Notes: generated by a model not told the origin, from the letters alone. Shown: positions 43,700 to 56,060, numbered from the stretch's first letter. The stretch is 64,000 nt of DNA from Trema orientale (GCA_002914845.1 JXTC01000124.1:144743-208742), one strand, 5' to 3'. Translations and numbers: made by a program.

Positions 43700-45115
43700 T
43701 GAAAGATCTGTTTTATGTATCACTAAATAATTAATTAATTAATTAATTTAATTATGTCGTAACATGTGAATTAAAAATTGTTGCAATGATGAGTGTATAT
43801 GTTGCAACAAGAACAGAAAAATAAAAAATGAACACAAGACATTTTTAACGTAGTTCGGACCTAACCTACTCCAAGGAGTCACGCCCAGAGATTAAACAAA
43901 TTGGTAAAATATAAAAGTTACAAACACCAATTGACTAATATAATAAAAGACTCCTTATTTTCAATTGTCGTAATGTGTTGTAACAACTCCACTAATCTTG
44001 TTTAGCGAGCTACCCTCGTCTTGTTGATTCTTCATATGTGAACTCTCTTCACTGGTCTGGATCTGTCTCCTCCCGAAGACGTATTGTTCTTCTTCCCTAA
44101 GAACAAAATACACTCAAACAAAGTACCTAGAAAACCCTAAAGCTTTCTGTCTCACAATGGCCATAGAACATACTCTATGCCTTACAAATAAAAGCTCTCT
44201 CTAAGTATATTTTTCTCAATGAAGTGCATAAATAATTTCTTTGAGTAGTAGAGCTTTTATAGGTGGATTTTAGCCTCCATGGTCGTCCAAGGTAGTATGA
44301 ATTGGCCGAAATCAAATAAGGAAAGAATTAATAACAAGATCAAAATCTTTCCATAAATGTTGTAATCTGCCAGTTGCAACAACTTTTTGAACAATTACTA
44401 GAAAAATATCCAGATTCATGATTGCTCCTTTGATTCGGTTTGGGCACGATTTGGCCAGCTGGAAATCTTCAACTAATTTGCCAAAGATTGATAATTAAGC
44501 TAGAAAGTCATATCTCAATCAATATTAATCAAATGCCAAGATTTAAGAAAATTAACCAATCTTTTCTTAAATATCCATAGTTGTTGCAATAGATCAGCAA
44601 AATCTGACCACAACAGCTCAGCAAATCAAATCAGTTAACTAATAAAAACTTAATTAATTGATGAATAATCTCCAGTAATAATTAAGGATGAAAATCCTTA
44701 TGAATTCACTTTAAAAATAAGTCCAAGTTCATTGATTAATAAGAGGCAATCAGATATCAAACAAAGAACAAAAGAATGAGAAAATAATCAATGATATATA
44801 TGGTAAATATAAAAGAAATTGATTAAAAATTGATAGAAAAATATTCTAAACAGCTATACACAAAATTCCATTTATATTTCACCAATATTATCACCAGAAT
44901 CATCAAATATGGAAACAAGGCACGTTTAGGCACAATCTAGAAGGTTTCCATATAAAGAAAGTCGCAAGTTTTGTTTGTTGTAGAACAACACTTGTTGTAA
45001 TAACTTCAAACTTGTTGTAACAACTTCAAACTTATTGTAACAACTTATCCAACTTTTTATCAACTTGAGTTCTCAAAATTTTGCCATTTAGAACGTCAAA
45101 CTTTTGGACCTAACA
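43700..45115 (-). repeat. 5' LTR of Copia-2
   Basis: Starts TGTTAGGTCC and ends ATCTTTCA on the minus strand. It shows the same TATA box and the same three 20-bp units (44991-45050) as the other LTR. Confidence 0.92.
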
Positions 45116-45836
45116 CCCCTTTTCCATTTTATTAATCTTTTCGTTTTCGTCATTCATGAAAAAAAAAAAAAAAAAGTTCTTAAAAGACAAAAGTTTATAA
45201 TTAGACTTTTGAATGTGTGTACATATTTACTCAACATGTAGGTCACCCTACTAGTCCATAGTAAACTGTACGCTAAATGAAAATGGGGAAAGTGTTTCAT
45301 TTTCGATGCATTATTGTGTTTACTTCCGCAATTGGTGCATAAATTTTGGAGAATTTATCCAATAATTGATAAATTCATAAAGTATGACTCAATTTTTTAT
45401 TCTTTTTATTACTCTCCCAACTCTTTTCCTATACGATTCTTTTTGTTATGGATTTGTAAACATGCCCATAGTCAACAATGTATCGATATTTTATTGTTGA
45501 CTAACATATTTATTGCTAGTTTGAATGGTTAAATAATTATTTCTTGTGATATTATTTTGCTCATTGTCTATCAGCTATTATTAGAATCTACTCTTAACCT
45601 TGAGTACATAATTCCTAAATATCAGTTATATATCATATAAACTCAGTAAAAGGTGGGGAATTTGTGCATTTTATATATATTCTCTAGATTATCTTCTAGA
45701 ATGAGTCCCAGTAACTCCATAGGGGAGAATTATTCTTGATCCCTTAAATAATTTCTAGGATAATGCTATAGAATGGCTAATTTAACAGCTTGATTCAATT
45801 ATATTTAACATGTAACTTCCCCCTGCTGAAAATAAT
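45116..45836. other. Spacer between Copia-2 and CACTA-2
   Basis: AT-rich non-coding DNA with an A run near 45155-45175. It is the continuation of the pre-insertion flank of Copia-2. No gene. Confidence 0.4.
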
Positions 45837-46200
45837 CACTGCTACAAAAAGAGACAATCACGGCTGTTAAAAACTACCGTAATTAAAGATTTCACGGCGG
45901 TTGATGACCGCCGTAAATGTAAATACTGTTAAAAATCGGCATATTTAATGGCAGTTATCAACCACCGTGAAAGCTAGATCAATTACGGCAGTTCTCGCAT
46001 AACCACCATAATTGATACGTTCAACGACAGTTATAACCGCCTTTAAATGGATGTTAATGGATGATCAATTACGGCTATTCTATAGGAACTGCCGTAATTG
46101 ATAATCTTTCACAGCATTTCACGGCGATTACAACCGCCATTAATGGGTTTGTGGTGCCTTTTAACGGTGGCTCATGTGGAATCGCCGTTAAAGGCCCAAT
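45837..46200. repeat. CACTA-2 left subterminal foldback repeats
   Basis: At least five pairs of complementary words occur within 360 bases, such as ACGGCGGTTGATGACCGCCG and ACGGCAGTT...AACCACC. Such repeats are the usual transposase-binding sites of CACTA ends. A matching but more decayed set lies at 50690-50900. Confidence 0.7.
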
Positions 46201-47364
46201 TCAGGGGAAATTTTTTTCCCTTCTCCACAGGTAATTTACAAAATCCACACTATAAAAAGTTGCATAAACAATCTCATTCGACTTCTACAATATTCAGACC
46301 CAGATAAATTCACAAATAAATGTATACAACTAAAGTTCTATTACATAAATAAATACAAAATAATATATGTATACCACTACCATTTGCAAGTTAATTAACT
46401 TAATTTAAGGTCAGACTAATCTATCTAACATACATAAAGTCAATGAATTAGAAATATAACCTAATACTTGAGCATATAACTAACACTTGCGACACAATTC
46501 CGATAAATTATACCAATAACTAAGTCCAAGAATATAGTCTAACCAAACAAGACCAATCGTAGATGATTAGTTATGGTTACGGCTCATTCTTCACGCATTT
46601 CATTAATGTCGTCCACTGAATAAATTTCTTGGCCGCGACCCTATAAATTTATAAACACAAATCAAATTTAATAACTAAAAATGACAAATACATGTGTAAA
46701 CTTAAATACTTTTAGACAAACAAAATAAAGTATAAAGATACTTAAATTTGATCCAACATAATGCACTGGATTATTATCCTTCACAAAGTCTCGCATCATA
46801 TGCAAGACATAAAACCCACTCTTCATAATTGGGTTGAGATGGACACTATGATTATAAGGAAAACTATATATAGTTAAAATATAAAAACATCAAAAGATTA
46901 ATAAGTACATATTATAATCGTTATAGATCATACCTTAATTGCATACCACTTTGGTCGTTGTCCCCTTTTTTACTTGTCCGCATTATATATTTGGAATGCA
47001 CTAAAAGAAAATATATGTCATATTACTAATGGATTAATTAGATAAACATATGTTAGGTATATTATATTATAAACTACACTGACCAATTTAAGAGATTTTG
47101 GGCATTCTGTATTGGTCATTGTCCAAGTGAATCAAAGAAATAAATATTTTCTTATACCACATTAATCACCATCAACATCTAATATTGCCTATTCAAAGTA
47201 ATGTAACTAATTATAACTACGAAAAAACATAAACAACTCAACTATATAACATTTTAGTTAAATGACAAATGTGAGAATGGAATAGAGTTTCTAGCAATAA
47301 CCATCTAATACCGAGAATGTAGGACCAAAAAATTAAACCTCAATACAATAAACAAGTATAACCT
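46201..47364. other. CACTA-2 internal non-coding region
   Basis: AT-rich DNA with no supported ORF, likely introns and 3' region of the element's second gene. Confidence 0.4.
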
Positions 47365-47600
47365 CTAGTTCCAATTTAGAATTCTTACTCGAACTTTGTT
47401 CATAAGTCGTACTCTTGTTGACAGTGGCACACTTTTCCATGTCGTATAAATAAGCGGTATAAGATCTCGAACTTGCTGGCCTATCTCATTGTTGAACTTT
47501 TCCGCATTAGCACAAACTGATTTCCAAGCCTCAATATCAAACTCCACTGATAATGGTTTTCCACTATTTTTTTTCTATGGCTTTCTCCAATGCCAACCCT
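47365..47600 (-). pseudogene. CACTA-2 TnpA/Ptta-like protein fragment
   Basis: Minus-strand translation gives VEFDIEAWKSVCANAEKFNNE followed by IGQQVRDLIPLIYTTWKSVP. This matches the start region of the second protein of plant CACTA elements (Ptta/En/Spm type), which binds subterminal repeats. No good start or continuation remains. Confidence 0.6.
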
Positions 47601-47922
47601 CCAAAAGTTTTTCGAGTATTCCTCTTTACAGGTGCTATTGAAAAAAAATGCTCAAGTTAATACAATATTTTGTATAATGCACAACCTAAACCATTTATAC
47701 TTAGTAAATTAAATATGTTACCGAATTGGCAGTTAGCATTAAGTTGAGTGGGGCCGCGTGGAGGCTCTGAGCCACCTGCATATCCAGCACAAGTAGCAAC
47801 AGACCTAACCATGAAGCAACCTGTAAGATATATTAGTAAAACATTATTTATCACTACAACATAATCAATAAATGGTTGCAGTATTTTTAATAATATACAT
47901 TTTACTTACAAACAAAGCGACA
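47601..47922. other. CACTA-2 intergene spacer
   Basis: Non-coding stretch between the TNP2 C-terminal piece and the TnpA-like fragment. No feature. Confidence 0.4.
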
Positions 47923-48720
47923 TTATATTTGGTCCTCGCTATCGTTATTAATTTCTTCCAACTCATCACTACTAGTTTCACAATCAGATTTATGAATTTC
48001 CTCCAAAGGTTCATCATCGTTATATTCCTCTAGTGTGTCATCTAACTCAATGTCATCATCAATGAAGGTGTCATCATGTTTCACAATCTTGAAGATGTTT
48101 TCCTCATTTTCAACAGCTTGTGGTTGGGCATCATTGCGATTATAAAGAAATGTATCTAATTCAGGCAAATCAACTACTAGGCAAAAATTTGACGAATTGT
48201 CATTTTGTAAAACCTCAAAATCATTTGTAACCACGTCACCATCATTTGTATTTGGTTTCGGAATATCCCATATGTTGTGATGTCTAAAAGCATCATTGCA
48301 ATTATAAAGAAATGTGTCTAACTCAGGCAAATCAACTACTAGGCAAAAATTTGACAAATTAACATCTTGTAAAACCTCAAAATCTTTCGTAACCACGTCA
48401 CCATCATTTGTATTTGGTTTTAAAATATCCCATATGTTGTGATGTCTAAAATGTTCCACAACTTTCTAACGAGAACCATTTAAGATATCATCGACATAAA
48501 ACATTTGTTGCACTTGGGAGGCAAGTATGAATGGATTATTTTTGTACCACTCAGCATCAATGCACACACTGCCGATATTATTTTTGCTATGTTGTATTCT
48601 TTTCTTTTTTGGATTTATGTCGAACCATTTGCACCTAAACAATATAACAGAATAACCTTTAATGTATGATAGCTCTAAGACTTCCTCTAATACCCCATAC
48701 TAGGTGTTATCTTCAGTCTC
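47923..48720 (-). pseudogene. CACTA-2 TNP2 C-terminal piece (DUF4216-like) with acidic tail
   Basis: Minus-strand reading gives YGVLEEVLELSYIKGYSVIL, FRCKWFDINPKKK, FILASQVQQMFYVDD, then (after a TAG) KVVEHFRHHNIWD. This is the DUF4216 region typical of the TNP2 C-terminus. It continues into two 54-residue units repeated in frame and a very acidic tail. It is interrupted by at least one stop. Confidence 0.75.
48128..48451. repeat. In-frame 162-bp tandem duplication in TNP2 tail
   Basis: The words beginning GCATCATTGC at 48128 and 48290 start two 162-bp units with few differences. 162 is a multiple of three, so the reading frame is preserved. Confidence 0.9.
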
Positions 48721-49648
48721 AGCCAAAAGACCAAGTCTGAGATTTCAAGGATCTTATTTTATTATTGGCCACATATCATCTATTTTTCTCCAAGCAAGAG
48801 AATCTGCTGGATACCGAAGTTTTCCATCTTTGATTCTTTCTTCATTATTCCATATCAAACTTTTAGCATGTTCTTCATTCCGAAATAATCATCTAAATCG
48901 AAAAAAAGGTGAAATATACTACAACACTTTCACTGGGACCCTTTTCTTCTCTTGGTTAGAGTGTTTCATAACCTTCCATCTCGAACTTTTGCACATGGGG
49001 ACAACTACTTGCATTTGCAAACTCTTTGTGATATAATATACAATCATTTGAACAACCATGTATCATTTCATATTCCATGCCCATTGAGCGTAATATTTTC
49101 TTGGTCTCATACATAGAAGTAGGTATGTTGTTATTTTCTAGGAATACCTCTCTTAATAATGGAAGCAATTGAGAAAATCCATTATCGCTCCATCCATTAC
49201 GAGCTTTTAAATTGTAAATCCTAACCAAAAATGACAGTTCCGTGATTTTTGAACCAGTATAGAGATCTTTCTTTGCATCCTCCACTAATTTCATGAATTC
49301 ATCCGAATGATTAGCAAAGTTTTCTTCAACATCATTAACCATATCTACCGGATGATTTTCGTATTCCTCGGAAACATATTCCTTTCGAGCTCTATTGTTA
49401 AGAAAATTTTCTTCACGTCCAGGTCCTCCATGCCATATCCATCTCGTATAAGATGTGTCTATTCTATTAAAAAATAAATGTCTACTTACGTCGACATCTC
49501 TCATATAATTAATGTTACCACACTTAACATATGGACATGCAGTTATATTAGGATCTACACTATTTTCTTTGGCATATCTTAGGAAATGTTCAACCCTATC
49601 TTCATACTCTTTTGACAATCTACTCTTTGTCACCCAACTTTTATCCAT
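48721..49648 (-). pseudogene. CACTA-2 TNP2 transposase N-terminal piece
   Basis: From ATG at 49648: MDKSWVTKSRLSKEYEDRVE and CPYVKCGN form the transposase-associated domain. YTRWIWHGG follows, then the start of Transposase_21 (LYTGSKITELSFLVRIYNLK, GWSDNGFSQLLPLL, HGCSNDCILYHKEF). After a stop near 48960, further homology runs as LFRNEEHAKSLIWN and GKLRYPADSLAWRKIDD and then jumps directly to the DUF4216 piece. The DDE catalytic core of TNP2 is missing through internal deletion. Confidence 0.8.
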
Positions 49649-50520
49649 TAGTAATCACTAAAATTCTAACTAAAATTCAACAGAGTTTCCGCTTAAAAAT
49701 TAACTAATCCCCTGCAAAAAACAATGCATACCACCAATCTGTACTTCAAACCCAAGTCAATGTATCACATTTCAACTTGGTAAACCTCCAAATTCATCTC
49801 ATTTCATACTTTGTATTAAATTAACAAAGTTAGTAACTTAACAACTAACTAATTTTGTTAATAATGGTTATTTTTTTTCAACTAAGGATTATGTAAATTC
49901 AAAATATTGTCTACCTAAAATTAGTAACTATATAATCTATCAAATAAATAATAATATACATATTACACATACAGTAAAATCATATAAAATTAAGCAAAAT
50001 TAAGCAATTCATGACAATGTGGTCACATTAATAGACTATAATTGTTAATGACTATTAAAAAAAAAACATAATAACATACATTTCATTTCACTTTCTATAA
50101 TTAAAAGAAATTTTGGATTAAATAAAAATAAAATAAAATTACCTCAAAGTGACCTAAAATCCAACAATACTCCAAAATTTGATGCTACACTTGCTATACC
50201 TGTTTAAATTAAAACTTAATACAATCAAAAACTATACAAAATCACAATCACATTTGATATAAAAACAATTCGGATTAAATAAAAAATTTAAAAAAAATAA
50301 CTCCAAGTAACCTAAAATGCAATAATACTATAGATTTGATGTTAAAATTGATATTTCCGACCAAATTAGACCCTAAAATAACCAAAAACTATACAAAAAA
50401 AATAATATTACACATTACTCGGAAATTATAGCGGTTAATCATAAAATTTTCTAAACAAATTCTAGGTTAAAAAATTGTTAAAATACAAACAAATCATAAA
50501 AAATTCAAGCATATAAAGCT
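49649..50520. other. CACTA-2 5' untranslated and intron region
   Basis: AT-rich non-coding DNA upstream of the TNP2 start. The right terminal repeats begin near 50560. No gene. Confidence 0.4.
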
Positions 50521-50907
50521 TACCAGGTCAAATGAAATGATTTAAGCTAAATGGAGGTGATTTTGACTAGAAAACGGGCCAGAATAGGAGCTGCCGTGCA
50601 CGGAGGAGCGGAAGACAAACAGTTCGATGGCTGGAAGAAGGAGGAAAAGAAGAAGAAGTGAGGGCCGAGATGGTCTCAGCCCTCTCTAAATGGTCTTTAA
50701 TGGCAGTTCTGTTAGAACCACCATTAAAGCCTTCTTAATCACATTTTCAGCGGTTCTGGTCCAACCGTCGAGAAAAAAATTTTAAAAAAATTAGCCTTTC
50801 TTGCCGGTTGGGCCAGAACTACCGAGAAAGGCCCTCCGATCTAGTATAATGGCGATCCTCTATGAACCGTCGTTAAATGCCAGCCGTTAAATCTATCGTT
50901 TTTTGTA

Positions 50908-51474
50908 TTCAAGAGCAAGAGGGAACATAAATTGAAAGTCAAGAGTGAACAAATATATGAATATACACAAATTTAGATAGGCCGATTAGATAATCATTTA
51001 ATCATCAATATAGAATATAAATCTAAGAGTATATCTATCTCATTGGATAATTAAGTTATAAAAAAATGAAAAAAAAAGTATAAGTATGTATAAACGTACC
51101 TAAGCAACCTAGATTGGTCACTGTGTACCCTCTGATCTTGCTTCACCATTTCTTTGGATTAAACAAGGTAACTGGTTTATTTATTATTTAAATTTTTAAG
51201 AGATAATCGAGAGATATTAAATGAGTAAGAAATGAGATTTGAGAGTAGCTGCACGTAGTGGAGTCTAGAGTGCATCTTGAGGTTAAACTGAACAGTCTGA
51301 ATTAGCAGGGGTATAACTAGAAGACTTGGACATGGGAGATAGAGATGTCGATTGGGAAACTAGAGAATATATGGGATTTTAAAAAAGAAGTACATGTATA
51401 CGAACCCCTCTTTTTAAATAATTTCATACGGTATTTTTCAGAAAAATACCAATTTTTTTCCATTTTGTTCCTCT
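50908..51474. other. Spacer between CACTA-2 and CACTA-3
   Basis: Non-coding. No element recognised. Confidence 0.4.
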
Positions 51475-52220
51475 CGCTACAAGAAAATTGGTCCTTAGAG
51501 ACGAAAATTTTCGTATCTAAATCATTTGTTTTCGTCTCTAAAATGATTTAGAGATGAAAAATATTACGTTAATCGTCTTCTCTACTTCGTCGTTGCTAAA
51601 GGTTTCAGAGACAATTTTTTTTCTGTCTCAAATTGTTTTACTTTTCCGTCTCTAAAGTATCTACCTAGTTGATGGATTATTTTGTCAAGCAAATGTTTTA
51701 GGGACGATATTACTGTAAAAATTTTCTCTCTAATAGACTTTTTTTTTGCATTTAAAATTATTTTAAAATGATTTCAATTTTAACTTATATTGATATGTTC
51801 CTAATATTTCTCCAATCTATATATTTATCTATAAATTACAGCTAGTACTATTTTTTTTTTTTTTAAGGAATCCTGTACTAATATTTTATATAGAAGAAAT
51901 TAATTAAAAGAATATTTATAGACTTATAGTGAAATATGTCATACCTACCAAAAAAGGAAAATATCATGAATACGATAAAGAAACACGATAATATCTCTAA
52001 AACATGGTAAAATTCATACATTAATTAACAAGAAAAATCTCCCAAAAACAGATAAGTAATACTAAACTAATTAATCCCCATCGTCTTCCATACGTGGTTC
52101 TGGCTCATCAAATCTTGGGGGCAGAGTTGGTGGAGGAGGGATATCAATGTGAGGTAGTGCTGATCGTAAAATCTCATAGAGTAATTGGCTATAATTTGCT
52201 TGTTGTTGATTAAAAGCCAT

Positions 52221-53800
52221 CTATTGTGCTATCCAATGCTCCACCATAGGATATTGTGGAGGACATAATGACGAAGTCGTAGAGGTGAATGAGCTAGACT
52301 CCCTCTGTTTCATAGACATACCCTTGAGTGGTGGACCTATTCCTTTGGCAGGTCTAGGTTGATAACCAAGTATACGCTCCATGATCTGCCCCTCAGTCAA
52401 TATCGGCTGTGAGGAGTCCATCGAGGCAGAAGAAAATAAACTTGCCGTAGATTGATTTTTGCGACTGCGATTCCTTAAGCTGAACTATCTCAACTAAAAG
52501 TTAAAAAAAGAGAACAATGAATATTTCATAACAGCAACAAATAAAATCCCAACATGTACATCAATTTTTAACCCAAGTCGTGGAATTTCTCAATGGCACA
52601 TGAAATAGGGAATTTTTAGTCCCATAGCTTGCTAGGCAACATTGCATAATTATAATGGTGCAACATTTATGTATGTATCATTGGAGATATAATTAAAAAG
52701 TTTATATGAGTTCTAGAAACATTTGTGGAAATGAATTAGCAACCAACAAAGCTGATCTGCCATATTCTTATGACTGCAATGGGATGAATAATTTTCTCTC
52801 AATCAAACTAAAAATATATAACACTAGCTACTATATATCTTACAGTAATATGCTAGTCATTGGAATATGAAACCTATAGAATATACTGATTTGTAATTTT
52901 CTCTCATCAAGCTATGTTTAATTACATGGGTAAATGAGTACAGTACCACAAAATATAAATAAAAAATCAGTGACCAACCCAACTTGACACTAATGCAATT
53001 TAGGATTTTCAGCATTTAAGAATAGAGAAATAAATTACTTCAGTTGAGTCATTAACAATATCAACAATACTAGTACCATCTTTTAATACTTCACAACAAA
53101 AAAATGAAATGAAAGATCTTTAGCCCCACCTTCTAGTATAGTACAATAAAAAACTGTTCTGCTCAGTTTCTATTTTTTCTTTTCATTTCCAATAATTACT
53201 CCATTGTTGTTAGTCAAATAGGAATTTATTAACTAGTATATACTTACATCTTAGCATGTGCAACCTCTTTCGTCCATCCTGTCGGAAACCTATGGTGTAT
53301 GTCCTGAAAGTGGTCAATCAAACTCGGTAGCTCATTTGTCATTGGATCCCTCTAAAACAATATTTATAAATCAGATATGCAGAATGATTACTATCTATTG
53401 TATTCTATTATACAGGTGTTTACCTTTTTATATCGTTGTGACGAAAAAGAACTAGTCCCTTGAAGACTTTGATATTCTTTTTTCGATCTATTCTTAGCAT
53501 TGATCTTTGACCGTTTCTACAAATAATGGTACCAATTAGAGTCAATTATATATCAAGAACAATAATTAATTATAAATAATATTATACTAACCTTTTGTTT
53601 TTCACAACCCGAATAATCACATAATTTCTCCCATTCTTCTGTAGTCTTCACACTTTTTGGAACTTTAGTCTTTGGTGCATCACTGTTCTTCTTTCCTTCC
53701 TTGTCCTTATAATGCCATTGCTTAAATCGATTAGATGCCTCTCGATCAATCCCTTGGATGATTTCTTCTTTTCCAATATCAAATACAAATTTTTCCTAAA
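52221..53800 (-). pseudogene. CACTA-3 TnpA/Ptta-like (Transposase_24) gene, exons decayed
   Basis: On the minus strand the exon-like stretches are: 53580-53800 (KFVFDIGKEEIIQGIDREAS, RFKQWHYKDKEGKKNSD, TTEEWEKLCDYSGCEKQK), 53270-53350 (RDPMTNELPSLIDHFQDIHH then FPTGWTKEVAHAKM) and 52221-52421 (SQPILTEGQIMERILGYQPR). These follow the order of the plant Transposase_24 protein, including its FWKVPGS-like end region. This protein binds subterminal repeats. Introns separate the pieces, but a clean full frame was not reconstructed. Confidence 0.7.
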
Positions 53801-54346
53801 GCAAGATAAAGAGATGGCTACGAAGTAATTTGAAAGGTCTAAAAATACTTACGATGCCAACATTATACAGCCAAAAAGAAAAGAATGGAAATGACAAATG
53901 CTGCCATCATACTATGGAGAATAAATGAAATAAATGCTAAATGAGTCCATCAAAAAAAAAATAGGGAAAACTTAAAGGAGAATCAATGAGAAAGAAGTTA
54001 ATAAATCCAAGCAAAAGTGCTTTCTTTCTTTTACAACCACCAAACAATTTAACAATTTCTTTTTCCAGAATCAGGATCATATAAATCACTTAACCTGGCT
54101 TTATGGGAGACCCGACCATCAGCTTCTGACATAGTAGGCTCATGTGCATGTGTACTCCCAGTCGTCTTCTGACATATTGTCGATGAAGATGGAGCCATGG
54201 AGGCGTGGGCTCCGGTATCAGTCATGTGTGAAAAGCTGGAGGCGTGGGCTCCGGTATCAGTCTTTAGTGAAAAGCTGAACGCATAGGTAACGACATCACT
54301 CCTTCTTCAATAGACAGAGGCATGGATTCCGGTCTCGGTCCTGGAT
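53801..54346. other. CACTA-3 internal region with GGCGTGGGCTCCGGTATC repeats
   Basis: An 18-bp word GGCGTGGGCTCCGGTATC occurs at about 54203 and 54243, and related words follow at about 54312, 54357 and 54392. It may be a degenerate minisatellite in the coding remnant between the TNP2 and TnpA genes. Confidence 0.5.
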
Positions 54347-55290
54347 CTAAAAATGGGGCGTTGGTTCCGATCTATTTACTAGCTGTAAATATGGAGCTGT
54401 GGATTCTGGTATCCACTCTGATGTTGATACACAAACAGCACTGTTCTGCATCTTACGCATAATATCATGACTATGTGCAAGAAATTTAACTCCATTAACC
54501 ACACATCCAAGAAGTAGTAAATTTTCCACCTATTTCAATTACAACAAATATTAAAGTTCATGTCATATCATAAAATATGCTACAACTACTAAGGATAAAC
54601 AAGTTTATGTTTTTCTGAAACCATTCTGAAAACTCTAATTCTTAGAGAAGATTCAAGTTTGATACCCACTTCTCCTCTAACTCTCTCTTGTGTTGACTAC
54701 ATAAGGAGTATATTGCAATCGTTACCATTATGATGGAATGATTAATTAGTAAAAAAAAAAAAAAAAAACCCAAATTATTATCAATATAAAACTTACTCAA
54801 GATAGGGCTGTAATTCTGGGCAATTGTTCATGATGTAACATTCATTTCTTCCGACGATTGTCTAAAAGGATAACTTTTTTCTTTCCAATTGGATGACATA
54901 CATGTTGAAAAATTGAAAACTGTCGTTTTGGAGCACTGAATCTTTCATCTTGATTTCTCTCTAATCTATTAAATTTTGTCTCTATATCATGCAAATACAT
55001 AGAATAAAATGTCAATTCTTCATATTTACTATGTATGCTTCAGCAATGGATCCTTCTGGATGTGCTCGATTTTTCATATACTGCTTAAAAGTTTTGAGTA
55101 ATCATTCAACTAAATAAATCTATCGAAAATAAATTGGATTCTCTAGCATCGCCTCTTGTGGTAAGTACAATACTAAGTGAATCATAATACAAAACAATAT
55201 GGAGGAAATATTCGCTCAAGTTTGCAAAGAATTATAATAATGCTCAATTTTCCTCAGAAAACTTTTCGGGAATCAGAAATCTCAATATCC
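54347..55290 (-). pseudogene. CACTA-3 TNP2 C-terminal debris
   Basis: At 55021-55080 the minus strand reads YMKNRAHPEGSIAEAYIVN, a hallmark of the TNP2 C-terminal half. It is followed by FYSMYLHDIETKFNRLERN and ending LLLGCVVNGVKFLAHSHD with MQNSAVCV at 54347-54529. Frames shift and stops intervene. The N-terminal and catalytic parts are gone. Confidence 0.75.
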
Positions 55291-56060
55291 TGAACAATAA
55301 TTGGACACAAACAAAAAAATCAAAACTAAATATATGCACACATATGTATTTTGCTGGAATCAAAATTATATATAATTGAGAAAATAAGACTTCATATACA
55401 TGAGAATAATCAAGAAAAACAGAGATAGAAATGCCAAGGAAGCAAAATTCAAGTCTATAACATCAAATTATTCGATACAAAAACTTGATCTAATACAATC
55501 CAAACAAAACTGATTTTTTTTTAAAAAATCGAATCCAAACTAAAGCCTGATAGAAATGCTAAGAAAATCATGATAATGATGATATATCCCAAATACACAA
55601 GTATTCAATCCACTTGCACAGCAACCCAATTGCACAAACTCAGATTTGGGGAATAAACCCAATTGCATGTCACGTTCTCAGATTTGGGGAACAAAGCCAA
55701 TCGACATAGACAACATAATGTTCAGATATAGATTTAATGGAATTCCACTCCTAAAAAAAATGCAGAGGCACAAATTAGCATAAAAAATAGGCTCTAGGTT
55801 CTGAAAAATTATAAATATATAGCAAACCCAGACAAAAAAAATCAAGGAAACAACCAATTTTTCTAATCTTCAAATATAATTTGAATCTCCTAATTGCAAA
55901 AGAATTCCGTAATTTGAACTTTAAATCTCTAAATATCTATTTTCGAAATCATTTTCTCGACAACCAAATAGTATGAGCTTCAGAAATAGTTGTATATACA
56001 TACTGGAATGTGAAGAACTTTATGCCAGAATGTGCAAAGCTTTATACCGGAATTTTCACT
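55291..56060. other. CACTA-3 internal non-coding region
   Basis: AT-rich with a repeated word CAGATTTGGGGAA...AAACCCAATTG near 55640-55700. No coding similarity. Confidence 0.4.

Larger units (their letters stand above)
33743..45115 (-). mobile_element. Copia-2: full-length SIRE-like Ty1/Copia retrotransposon (11.4 kb)
   Basis: Two long LTRs (1,396 and 1,416 bp) flank gag, pol and a third ORF, all on the minus strand. CCCCT occurs at 33738-33742 and again at 45116-45120 as the 5-bp target duplication. The primer site and polypurine tract are in place. Large size, long LTRs and an extra ORF after pol fit the SIRE/Maximus group. Several stops interrupt gag and pol, and the LTRs differ at roughly one base in ten in samples compared by eye, so the insertion is old and inactive, though many catalytic residues are intact. 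Confidence 0.93.
45837..50907 (-). mobile_element. CACTA-2: internally deleted En/Spm-type DNA transposon
   Basis: The left end reads CACTGCTACAAAAAGAGA. The right end complement begins TACAAAAAACGA, so the outer six bases of the right TIR are lost. Both ends carry many short foldback repeats of the type ACGGCGGTT...AACCGCCGT. The interior, read on the minus strand, holds pieces of TNP2-type transposase and a TnpA/Ptta-type protein. No 3-bp target duplication is found because the right tip is damaged. Confidence 0.85.

Noticed and set aside
45314..45532. Short hydrophobic ORF
   Set aside because: No family, AT-driven composition, sits in spacer.
45837..46200. CRISPR-like array
   Set aside because: Short regular repeats are foldback subterminal repeats of a CACTA element in plant DNA.
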